DNA of 21,879 nucleotides, from contig LSSN01002858.1 of NCBI GenBank assembly GCA_001970855.1, forward strand, positions 1 through 21,879, in the 5' to 3' direction. Positions within the stretch are counted from its first letter, which is position 1. Every line of letters starts with the position of its first letter. This stretch comes from Smittium culicis (taxonomy: Eukaryota; Kickxellomycota; Harpellomycetes; Harpellales; Legeriomycetaceae). Shown piece by piece: positions 9,961 through 19,650 of this stretch. The notes under the pieces are model-generated. The model did no database searches. It was not told the origin of the DNA and saw only the letters and a list, made by a program, of their open reading frames with translations. A program made the position numbers and the translations under genes.

Positions 9961-10946
9961 GGTAGTAGTGTAGAAATTAATTATAAATAACCAGATTTTA
10001 AAAATTGAGAGAGGGTTTAATAATGTTTATTTATCAAAAAAAACTGGTTTTATAAAAGATTTGTAAAATAAATGAAAATATAAATTATATAAAATTAATC
10101 GAAAAATGGGATACGGTTTCAGTTACAGAATTTTATCAACTATATGCCGTGGTTATAATTGAATCCACACACCTAGTTTTAATATCTAGGCGTTTATTTG
10201 GTTACTTGGTTAATTATTAAATATTTTATTTGTTTGTGTAAAATTTATTGTGAATTGAATTATTCCTACTTTTTTTTCATACCCAAAAGTGTGCGCTCTT
10301 ATATACTCTGAAAAATAATAAAATTGTACTCGCATTCTAACTTTTGTTTGAAATAGTGTGAAAATACTATCTCTGTTATTACCCGTGTAAAGTTGAATGT
10401 AGTTTCCGAAAATAAAAGTTAAATAAATAATTTGTGTAAAATGATAGATAAATAGATAATTAGATAAGTTTCGATAAATTAATTGTTGTCGATAGCACAG
10501 AATAATATTGGAAAAAAACTTGTTGAGAAAAATCCAATAATTAATTATTCATTGCAATAGGTAGAAGCAATCTAGCTTCTACCACGTGGCCGGTTTCCAC
10601 CACGAAATATGTATAATATTTGGTAAACTCCGTACATTCTTTTATATGGCCACTTTTTTCTTTCCATCACTCTTTTATTGGTTAAAGACATTTTGCTTAA
10701 TTATTTTAAATTTAAGTCTAGTTTTAACGCTTTAAACAAAACAGGGAGTTTATTGCTTCCTAAAAATGGATCATTTTCTAAAATGAGAATTATAACCCTT
10801 TTTATTCATTTTCCGTTATGAAAATACTAATATATAATAAAAAAACAAAATTTAAATACTCTTTTTATAATCATACATATTTAAATACAATATTTACTTG
10901 GAATCTATCTTAAAATCCAGAAGCCTTATAAATTAACTAAATATTA
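9961..10946 (-). other. putative 3' LTR/UTR of gypsy-type relic B
   Basis: No coding signal is seen. The block lies just downstream, on the minus strand, of the integrase relic ending at 10,947, where a 3' LTR would sit, and its base composition is more even than the T-rich neighbours. It contains the motif AAGCCTTATAAA at 10,921-10,932, shared with two other places, and the GC-rich hairpin pair at 10,560-10,604. The borders and the LTR identity are inference; no second LTR copy was found by eye. Confidence 0.3.
10560..10604. other. two adjacent GC-rich inverted repeats
   Basis: GGTAGAAGC (10,560-10,568) and GCTTCTACC (10,575-10,583) are perfect complements around a 6-base loop. Directly after, CGTGG (10,585-10,589) and CCACG (10,600-10,604) form a second stem. 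The 8-bp palindrome CCACGTGG (10,582-10,589) overlaps the junction. This is among the most GC-rich spots in the central window and stands out from its surroundings. It may be a structured part of an LTR or untranslated RNA, the end of a small inverted-repeat element, or a bHLH-type E-box; none of these can be chosen from sequence alone. Confidence 0.6.
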
Positions 10947-13900
10947 TTAATATGCAGTATTAATGCAAAAGGGTTCTAAGTATACACTAGAACACTACAA
11001 CTCTCCATTTCTGAAAGTAAAGTTCACAAATCTACGGGCATAGCGGATCAATTAGCACACATGGATTTTAAATTCTTTACCAATTTCATATCTAATCGAA
11101 TACATGTTGTTCTCGTCGATTTTAAATATTAAAAATGGCCCAATATATCTTTTTGTAAATTTGGTTGGCGTTTTTCTTTTCCTTCTTTGGTTATTTTTCC
11201 CAAAAATTTTCCAAGAGAGTTACTAAACAAAATTTTATATTTTTTTTCATTCTCTTAATTCATTTTATTGCCAATATTATTTAAATGAGGATTAAGGATT
11301 AGGAAAAACCTCGTACTTTTTACTTTTATTCAGTAATTTTCACAATAAATTGAACTAATTGTATCGTTATCTACTGTATCTTTGAAAATAAATTTATTCT
11401 AATTATGCTTAATTTATAAATATGTGAGAAATAAGTTCTATTTATTACTTTTCACCTATTTTTCTTTTTTTAAATAGAGATTATAGAAGCTATATACCAC
11501 ATTTTAAATTTCGTCGCTATCCGCAGCCAATTCATTTCTAGTAAAATAAATCCACAAATGATTTTATTTTTTTTATTAGACTTAATGAGCCCAAAGAAAT
11601 TTTTTTTATTTTTTTCGTTGAATTTTAGTTTTATTAATAAATTTCCTATGTGTTTATTATCAATTACACACTATAAATCATTTTCTGGTGATTTTATTAG
11701 TATTTTATAAGTTATAAAATTCATTTTTTGAGAATTATTTTCTCAAAGTTTATAATAATAAAAAATTTTTGTTTTTAATTTGATGAAAGTCATCTAGAGG
11801 CTCAATTTTCAGTATGTTGTTAATTTTTTTGGCTACTTTTTTCATAATCTAGAGCTTATCTTTTCAAAATCATGCTTATAAATTTTTTATATGTATATTG
11901 ATAGGTAAATACTTTTGGTTAAAATGTCACCAGCGCCACAGTTTAAAAGAAACGCTAATTTATTTATAAAAACAATTAAATTTTAAAATAAATACTAGAT
12001 TTTTGTAATTTCCAATAATTAAAAAGCCAAACTTATATTTTATATCTTAAACCAAATTAAATAATTATAACTTAGTTGTATTGTTTGAATTGTTTGCATT
12101 CCAATTTTAAAATTTATAGAATTGTCAAAAATAGTAAAGACGTGTTATTTATTTAATTTTTATGATTTAGTATTTATTTTTTTTTTCCTATTACATATAA
12201 ATATAAAATTTTGAAAAAATCAAAATTTAATTTTAATTAAATTTGCCGAGTAAACATTTTATCTTTTTCTATTTGCTTTTCAAGTATCTGTTTTCAGGTA
12301 ATCGTTTTTTCTTGAAATACTTAAATTTATGGGTTTACATATTTAAATATGTTTTTAAATTAACAGTTATCCTAAACTATAATCAAATTGATTTTTTAAA
12401 CTGTGGTATTGATTAATCTAACTAATAATATTTTTCTATTCTCTGGGGAAAATAATTTTTTAATTGTTCCTCATTTATGTCCTGGAAAATCCATGGATTC
12501 CATTTAATTTATTCTTGTAATTTATGAGCTCAATAGGTAGAAAAATATGGACTATTCTGAACTTGTACCTCGCTGAGTAATTTTTTCATGTATTTAAATT
12601 TCATATATAATTTTATTGGTAACTGCAGTTTTTTTAGTTATAGCGGTACATTATTTTGTATATATCTGGTCATTTCCTGTTTATTAGCTTATTATAAGCG
12701 AACCTATATTTATAAGCGCTCTCGAACATGTTTAAATCGCCGAATTTTATTAATTTTTGATCCATAAAATCCAATTCTATCATTTTTTTTCTTTTTAGCT
12801 ATTGGGATAATAGATGTATACTATTATTACGGTTTTTTTATTGTCTGTGATAAAAATTTTGACATTTATTATACCTATAAAAAAATTAATGACATTTTAT
12901 ATTTTATATTTTATTGTTATTAATTTATTTGGATTGAATTTCTAACAGATTATTTTATTTTACTAATAGAAATACCACAATAATTTATCCTTTTATTCTT
13001 TTTTATTTTTTGTGTGAAAAAATTATCCAATTTTATCTCTCTTATAAGACAAGTAAAAACCCTATTTTTATTCTTATAGTATGAAATAATCTTTTTTATT
13101 GAATATAGTTATTGAGGTAATGGGTTTTTTGTATATACATTATTATTTTCTATTTTTATGTTTTTTTATTTTATTTTGTTATTATAAGGTTCGAAGGATG
13201 ATTCATTCCACTTACAAAAACTCATACTCCTTTAAAACAATAAGATACAAGTCTCTATAATCGAAATTTATATCTTTATTGGTCAATATTTTACCTTGGT
13301 TTAGGTTTCCTATGCTTTTCAGAGTAAAAAAATGCTAAAAAAGATTAATTATCATCAAAATAATTCATTGATTTTAAGATATATACTTTATTTTATAAAA
13401 AAATTGTTTAGGTATTTTTATTCCATCTCTTTTCATCTATTTTTAATACTTTAATATTTTTCCTATTTTTTATGAAATTTTTTATTTATACTGGTTTTCT
13501 TAAATTAAAATATTTTTTTATTACTACTATTGATACTACAATAGCTTTTTTTTAATTTTCCTATTCTATTTCAACTTATCTGGTAAAATTTATCATTTTT
13601 CATGAAAATGAATGTTTCGGAGCAATTTTTTATAATTATTTAATTTTTTTATCTTATAAAAAATTTTTTATTATCTTTCACTATGATGGAAGCTGTATAA
13701 ACTGATTCAATTTTAGAGGCGTTAGGATCTACTTTATGCTTTTCGAGCTCAGCATCGATTCTGTATTATTTTTACGTTTTTAATTTTTATTTTAATCAGG
13801 CTTGATTTTCTACAAAAAAAATTTTTTTAAATTATTTTTGGTTTTTTTTTCTGGATTTTTCTACCTTTTCTAGATTTTTGTTTTGATTTAGATATTCATA

Positions 13901-14060
13901 TTTCCAGTATTTATTTACATTAAACTAAGTATATATTTTTTTACCACTTATAGGCATTAAGACGAATTTGATACTGTTGAAATTTATAAAAATTTTTATT
14001 ATATAGTTTTTTATTTTAAGAATTATTTTTAATTTTTTTAGATGGAATTTTTTTGTAATT
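10947..14060 (-). pseudogene. gypsy-type pol relic B (RT to integrase)
   Basis: The clearest part is the integrase C-terminus. Reading leftward from 11,156, TKRYIGPFLIFKIDENNMYS is followed by a basic KEFKIHVC segment and LIRYA, the GPY/F module and its tail. The frame continues with single stops at 10,995-10,997 (TAG) and 10,947-10,949 (TAA). Upstream, 13,362-13,351 reads YFDD with EKHRK shortly after, resembling the gypsy RT catalytic box and the following helix; the approximately 730-residue spacing to GPF is what gypsy pol proteins show. A weaker IKNKNF near 11,800 sits where the integrase D-N-G-x-E-F box is expected. RNase H and the zinc finger could not be placed with confidence. The upper border is set by the end of the T-rich block. 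Confidence 0.6.
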
Positions 14061-14500
14061 TATTTGTTTATCAGCTATAATTAAAATAAAATCTCATGTA
14101 TTACTTTTAACTTCATAATCTTTTTGGAAATTTCCCGTGTATCAAGCCTTATAAATAAAGGTATTATTATGGATTTATATTCGCCGCTTTGAAAGAATGT
14201 TTACGCGAATTCTATAGATTTTCCTTCACGTTTCATTTAATCTGATTAATCGTTTATATAATAGACAAGATTTTAATTTTCGTTAACAGAGTTCTTTTTT
14301 TAGATTCATTATCAAAAAAGAACTGGCTCTCTACGATCTAAATGTAAACTAATTATTAAAATTTAAAAAAAACCTTAAAATCGAAAATTTTATAACATAA
14401 TTTATACAAGGTAGCATCAATTCAAGTAATATTGCTACTTTTAGCACAATTCCAAAGATCATATACAGTATTAATATTGGTTTGTAAAATTTTTAGCTAT
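14061..14500. other. transition zone between opposite-strand relics
   Basis: The plus strand loses its strong T bias here. The motif AAGCCTTATAAA occurs at 14,144-14,155, and the segment following it resembles 1246-1294. No domain could be recognised; the RT C-terminus of the element whose RNase H follows might be expected here, but I could not read it. Confidence 0.3.
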
Positions 14501-14507
14501 TAAAAAC

Positions 14508-14845
14508 AATTTTATAAAGCCTGATGAGACATCTTCTGTAGGATTTGTATTATACCAGAAAAATATTGCCCAACTGGTCTTGTTGTAGAGGGTGGGGGGT
14601 TATTAAGCACGTTAATTCCAATCGTGGTAATTCTTTGGTATTACTAAGAAAGTAAAAATTTTATTCTTAATCATAAAATTTATTATAAATCATTTATATT
14701 TTTGTCAAAATATCATTTTTCAATATATTTGTATGACTAGAAGTAGAAATGAGAGGCAGTGAGTATGATGAAAAATTTACATTCAATTAAAATAATTCTG
14801 GGACCGATTTTTCAGCAAATATTTATCTATTTAATAATTTTTAAA
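14508..14845 (+). pseudogene. gypsy-type RNase H fragment (relic C)
   Basis: RNase H removes the RNA strand during reverse transcription. One frame reads NNFIKPDETSSVGFVLYQKN from 14,508. The D at 14,523 and the block SSVG-FVLYQ at 14,532-14,558 match the family start (T/K-x-D-A-S-x-x-G-x-G-x-V-L-x-Q) with two residues missing. A shifted frame then gives ILWYY and ESKNFILNHK (14,651-14,677), resembling the segment that ends in T-D-H-K. A third frame gives EYDEKFTFN (14,761-14,787) and a degraded GTDFSANIY tail, where the family has YDFxIxYxxGxxNxxADxLSR. The order and spacing of three matches over about 290 bases support the call although each is imperfect. The run AGAGGGTGGGGGG at 14,587-14,599 falls within this fragment. 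It reads opposite to relic B, so it is a separate insertion. Confidence 0.6.
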
Positions 14846-14849
14846 ATAA

Positions 14850-15890
14850 TTAAATCAATATCTAATACTTGTATTATTATTCAGTATTGTAATTATGTAA
14901 ACAAAAAAAATTAATTTTGACCAATATGTAGATATAATACAACCTAGCACCGTAAAAAAATTATTAAATTTTTAAAAATTTTATTTAGAATAAATAAAAT
15001 TATTGTTTCAATAAATTATTACTGTTTTCCCTTGACTTGTAGTTTATCCTGTTTTTATATGAAAATTCAAAACGGTAAGTTTTACAGAATAATAAAAAAA
15101 TTAATTGATAGCATTTAATACACGCTTTTTACCTCAGAAATAAGCAAAGTTGATTAGATTAAAAATTTCTGGATAAATGTAAGCCTTATAAAAATTTACG
15201 ACAAATTAAATTGAATCTTAATGCAAATCATATACTTTAAAGTTCATAAATCAAACATGTTTAAAAAAATTTATTAATTAATTATGATTAATTAATAACA
15301 ATCCCAAAGGCTGGAATAGTAATAATGTAATTTTATATATTTTCTATCTATTTTTATCGAATCAATATTTAGCCAATAGATATTAGGTATGTATATATAT
15401 GTCATAAACTCTTCCTATATGAGAATAAATTTGATTATTTTCCTTTTTCTATATTTAGTACTTTTTTGATAAATTTGATCCTTTTTTTAAATAAATATAT
15501 AATAAGTAATCGTATAAATTGAAAGTGTGGCTGTTATTAACATATTTTCCGGCTCAAAAAATTTTTTATTGCTTCTTCCCCCCTTTTATACCTAATTAAT
15601 GACATAGTTTGAACTCTTACACAATTTTTAATATTTGTTTTAATTCTTGATCAAAATAAATCCAATTTAATAATATAATTATAACGAAGCAAATTATCAT
15701 AAACTTTACTCAAGACTAAACAGCCCTTGATCCTATTAACAACATTATTTCATATATTTTTTTACATAATTTTCATTTTTTTTTTGCCCTCTATTGAACT
15801 CGGTAAATCTCTATCCCTTCTTATGCTCGATTATTCATTCAGAATAGGCAAGAATTGAATCTTAATATTTCAAAATTTATAAGCAGAGCC
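14850..15890. other. stretch without a recognisable gene
   Basis: It holds the repeat-family member at 15,181-15,252 (AAGCCTTATAAA, TTAATGCAAA, TAAAGTTCATAAATC) and a perfect inverted repeat, TTATTAATTAAT at 15,271-15,282 with ATTAATTAATAA at 15,287-15,298 around a 4-base loop. Because the matching words in relic B overlap integrase coding DNA, 15,181-15,252 may be a minus-strand end of a related element. No open frame of note. Confidence 0.35.
15181..15252. repeat. second copy of the AAGCCTTATAAA repeat
   Basis: Three words occur in the same order and orientation as at 10,921-11,032: AAGCCTTATAAA (15,181-15,192; 10,921-10,932), TTAATGCAAA (15,218-15,227; 10,960-10,969) and TAAAGTTCAYAAATC (15,238-15,252; 11,018-11,032). 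The first gap is nearly equal in the two copies; the second is about 38 bases shorter here. On the minus strand the third word gives F-M-N-F here against F-V-N-F in the integrase tail of relic B. This suggests a related, more decayed element. Confidence 0.5.
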
Positions 15891-16009
15891 TATTTAAATC
15901 TACGATAATGGGTCGAATGTTCTTGTAATTGCAGCAGGAGAAAATCAAAATAGATAAAACCATTATACTAATTAATAAATGTAATCATGATATATTATTA
16001 ACGTTTTAG
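15891..16009 (+). pseudogene. possible retroviral-type aspartic protease fragment
   Basis: The frame at 15,901 reads YDNGSNVLVIAAGE. D-N-G-S followed by a V-x-V-I pattern resembles the active site D-T/S-G-A/S-x-x-S-V-I of retrotransposon proteases. About 90 bases later, in another frame, IILINKCNHDILL (ending near 16,000) resembles the protease C-terminal segment D-x-L-L-G, but lacks the G and stops with TAG at 16,007. The two blocks are only about 30 residues apart where about 60 are usual, so a deletion would be required. Both matches are short and either could be chance in this AT-rich DNA. Confidence 0.35.
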
Positions 16010-18193
16010 TATATTTTTTCAGAATTCTTATCAGTTTTCCAAAATTATCCCTTTTATAAGCTACAATTTAGTAAAAAATAAATATTTTTGCCTCATTTTC
16101 CTCGAATTATCATGAATTTTTTATTTTTATTTATACTCTCTCATTTACTTTCATTAAAAATATTTAGTCAATCTATAAGCTATTATTGCATTTTAAATAT
16201 ATTTTTATCGTATTTTTGAGCTATTTTAGGTTCAAACTGACTGTAATTATTTATAATATAATCTTATACAAGTATTATTTAATATTGCGATTTTTTAATG
16301 GAAAGAAAATAGATAAGATAAAATTTAGTTTTTGGATTGCTTTTGAAATTATTTTATTTTATTTTGGTAATAATTTATTTTTACTTTCAAGAAAAGCTTA
16401 ATAATTTAAAAACTTATCATTTTTCTTAAACTGAATTGATATCTCTTTTTATAGATAGCTCAAGAATATTTAGCAACTTCATGATAATAATAATTAAATA
16501 TAGATTGCTTTAGATTTAGCATTGTGCATGATTGCATACGCCACATCTTCATAAACTTAAGCCTTTATAAATATCAAGCTTGAGGATTATGCTAATGCAT
16601 CAAAGCTCACATTTAACTAAGTTTATAAATTTTAAAGTGATGTTTCAATTTATAAAAATCTCAGAACGATAAATAATTTATAATAAAAGGCATTTAAATA
16701 ACCAAAAAGTATTCAGGGAAATTTTTAAACAAAATTTGGTTGTGTATCTTTGAATTTTATAAAAATTTTATAAGATCTGATTATTGATATAACTATTTTT
16801 TCAAAAATTATGAAAAAAATAGCTAAATATAAATAAATTCCAATACGATTAAATTCAGAGTCTTAATTTCCTAATATTATAAATCAATTCCTATTTAGAT
16901 TTAGACAGAAAGTAATTTAGATATGAAACAAAATACTGTGGATTGCTTGTAGACAATCGTTAACGATAAATGAAACTAGGAATTAGAATGAGTATTATTT
17001 GTCACAGAAAAGATTTTATTACATTTATGAAATGTAAAAAAAAAATAAAGAAACACATCCTTATATACTCTATTATAATTTTTATTATTCCAGGAAATAT
17101 ACACTAATTTATAGGTGAAGTTGTAGCAAAATTTTAAATGTTTAACCTAAAAAACAAATTTTATCCCCTTTTCACGAGAAAACTAAAAAATTGATGATGT
17201 AAAAAAGGATCAAGATATTCTCCATAATAATTAGGTTAATTAATTATATATTTTTTAAAAATAAAAATATAAATTTTTTCAAGAAAAATTATAGTTATTA
17301 ATTTCGATTTTTTATTTGTATATAAGAAAAATTAGACTTTTTAGAAATTTTCATCATATTTTTATAAGTTTTTGTCTTTATACATGGATATTTATAATAT
17401 TTTAAGAATGTGAATGTTTAGCTAATTATATATCTGGATTAATTTTACGTTTTAATTTCACCACTTTAAATTATAGTCTAAATTTAAAAAATAAAAATCT
17501 TAATACTAATACTAAATTAAATTATTACTAATTGTGATATTTTTTAAAACTAGATATAAATTGTACTCAAAAAAATATAATAAAAAAATCATTATTCACG
17601 TAATTCTTTATATATTTTAAAATTAATTATTAGTTATGAAATTAATTTAATTCGTTAGTCAGAAATTTTATAATTTTTGGCGACATAAAATGAACTGCTC
17701 ACTAAAAATATTTCTGCGATTATTAAATCTAGACTATACTGCTTATAATTATTTTAGCATATAATGAAACTGTTTATAACGGATTATTTTACTGATAGTT
17801 TTATTCTATTGTGTAATATGAAAGGACTAATATTCAATCGCATAATCAAAGTAAATTCAGTACAACATTTTTTCTTGCAGACCTTAGGCATCATATGGTA
17901 AATAATGCTGTACTGACACTTAACAACACCTTGGATTATAGGTAGTTTTTTCAGTTTATATACTTTTTGATAGATTTTTATGAATGATTGTTTATGAATG
18001 ATTTATTTTTAATTCATCTTTTTCGATAAGTATTATAATTAAAAATTGTGAAAACTATTAATAAAATTTAATTTAGACACTGTTTACAGTAATTAAAAAA
18101 GGTGATTTATAGAGTATATTCAATGAAAATTTTGAACTAGTTGTATACTTGTACAAGTATGTTTATTTGCTGTATATTTTACAACATATTGTA
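16010..18193. other. long stretch without a confident gene
   Basis: AT-rich on both strands. A TTG-initiated frame at 16,186-16,401 gives 71 hydrophobic codons, but this length is expected by chance at this composition. A variant of the repeat word, AAGCCTTTATAAA, is at 16,559-16,571. At 17,192 KIDDVKKDQDIL faintly recalls a Y-I-D-D box without supporting context. At 17,863-17,880 a T-rich tract ending TTTTTTCTTGCAG looks like a 3' splice site and is followed by 20-odd open codons up to the TAG at 17,941; no gene can be built around it. Confidence 0.35.
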
Positions 18194-18291
18194 TATAAAA
18201 TATAAAATATAAAATATAAAATATAAAATATAAAATATAAAATATAAAATATAAAATATAAAATATAAAATATAATGTATAATGTATAATT
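18194..18291. repeat. 7-bp tandem array (TATAAAA)n
   Basis: Eleven perfect copies of TATAAAA occupy 18,194-18,270, followed by TATAATG, TATAATG and TATAATT to 18,291: fourteen units in register. The perfect head and variant tail are the usual pattern of recent slippage expansion with older units at one edge. Each unit is a TATA-box-like word, but no gene with a matching start follows on either side, so a promoter role is not supported. Confidence 0.95.
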
Positions 18292-19484
18292 TATTGTTAT
18301 GCTATAATCAATTAGTAGAATGTAAAAGGTGTATATGTATTAATTATACATATTTATTAACATTTTATTTTTATCAATAATTTAATTGAGCTTTATAAAT
18401 TCAAGGAAGAATGGATTTACAAATTATATTCTATTTATAATAAATAATTAATTCCAGCATAATAAAAACGAATTTAAAGGCTAGTATTTATAATTATTAT
18501 ATAAGAAATCTAATTTAGAACAGTGTTTATTAGTTAATTAATTTTTGATATACACGATTTAAAAGATAAATTATATTTATATATTACTAAGTATCTATAA
18601 TTTTAAATCTAATAAAACAATTATATTCTCTATTAATTTATCTTTCAGAAAAAAGATCATGTGATTCTACTAGAATATCAATTTCTATAAAATATAATCG
18701 CATATTGTAATCAATGATATTATTATATTTACTATAAATATATTTTGGATTTATATTTGTTTATTAAACTTGAATATCTAGCCAAAAAGATAAACTATCG
18801 ATTTAACCAATTTATACATATTTTTTTAAAAGTTAATTGTATTAGAATAAAAGTGCTTTTCTATAATACGTTTATTTTTTAAATTCATAAAGAGGTGGGA
18901 TAAACTTGAATGGAATATAAAATTTAAATTTTCTATTCATCTATATTTAAAAAATCAATTGCAGATATAAATTGGTTTAAAATCCAATACCAGGCTTCAT
19001 TATGTAGTATAATTAATTTTTTAGCGAGGTGCTATGCATTCAATATTAAAAATAAAGCGATTTAACTTTTAATGCTTCTAATTATAAAAAAATAAATTAA
19101 AAAAAGTTAACTATTTTGAGTTAGTTGTGTTATATTAGGCTAGAATAATTTCAATTCCCAAAAATAGAGATTATGGATAAATCATAGCTATAGAAATTTT
19201 AAAAAACTCTACTATATATCTATTTGCTTAGTTAATTTAATCAAGCTATTTTAGAATGATACTAAATGGACTAACTTTACAAAAGTAATAAAATAAAAAT
19301 TTATTTCTTATTTATTTTTTTAAACTTTATTTAAGAGTAACACAAGCTCAATTATATCACGGGGATCTAATAAATATAATATCTGGAAAAAAGTAAATTG
19401 CTCTAGTATAGGTATTAGTAAAAACTCGGATTATTCTCCAATTTTTTTTTACCGTTGTGTCGAATTGTTAGTCAAAATAAATAG
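18292..19484. other. stretch without a recognisable gene
   Basis: AT-rich sequence with only short frames in all six readings. If the transposase call at 19,485 is right, its decayed N-terminal and catalytic regions should lie in the right part of this block, but I could not recognise a DNA-binding helix-turn-helix or the first two catalytic aspartates. Confidence 0.4.
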
Positions 19485-19571
19485 ATGGCACTACGCCTCT
19501 TGGAACAACAATTTGCATGGCTTTTTATAGACAAAAAGCCAGTGGAAAATATAAATTCCTTATTTCAATAA
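19485..19571 (+). pseudogene. possible Tc1/mariner transposase C-terminal fragment
   Basis: A short frame from the ATG at 19,485 to TAA at 19,569-19,571 reads LEQQFAWLFIDKKPVENINS and ends in LFQ. D-x-x-P-V-E-N-I-x-S-L-F (from 19,530) matches the last catalytic block of Tc1/mariner transposases, written S-P-D-L-N-P-I-E-N-x-W-x-x-L, with the tryptophan replaced by N and the leading W-P partly kept as W-L. The segment is less AT-rich than its surroundings. A 9-bp perfect inverted repeat (TGGCTTTTT at 19,518-19,526 and AAAAAGCCA at 19,533-19,541) overlaps it. Only one motif supports the call, so it remains tentative. Confidence 0.35.
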
Positions 19572-19650
19572 CTTATTACTAGCTGACTTATCAGGATTTC
19601 TGGATGTATTTATTAAAATAATAAATGATTCTCAAGTTTATGAGATCTTC

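Noticed and set aside
10150..10190. tRNA or tRNA-derived SINE, suggested by a B-box-like stretch before TGAATCC
   Set aside because: The central bases do not match the B-box and no A-box or cloverleaf can be drawn.
10560..10610. Hammerhead-type ribozyme at the GC-rich hairpins, suggested by a GAAA after a stem
   Set aside because: The required CUGANGA core was not found in a compatible position.
11700..12600. Initially read as the endonuclease part of LINE-2 (a G-D-like box near 11,930 and a D-I-N-E-E-Q segment near 12,480)
   Set aside because: A clear integrase GPF module at 11,141 and YFDD at 13,351 show that this interval belongs to a gypsy-type element; the box spacing did not fit an endonuclease.
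14587..14599. AGAGGGTGGGGGG as a polypurine tract priming LTR synthesis
   Set aside because: It lies within the RNase H relic and no LTR-like TG start follows it.
16186..16401. Plus-strand 71-codon hydrophobic frame
   Set aside because: TTG start in eukaryotic DNA, composition explained by T-rich sequence, and a length expected by chance about once or twice in a window like this.
17180..17230. K-I-D-D-V as a gypsy RT catalytic box
   Set aside because: No other RT block is readable on either side in any frame, and the word is common by chance in A-rich DNA.
18194..18291. CRISPR-like or telomeric array
   Set aside because: Units are 7 bp and directly adjacent with no spacers, and the unit is not a known telomere repeat; a simple minisatellite explains it.
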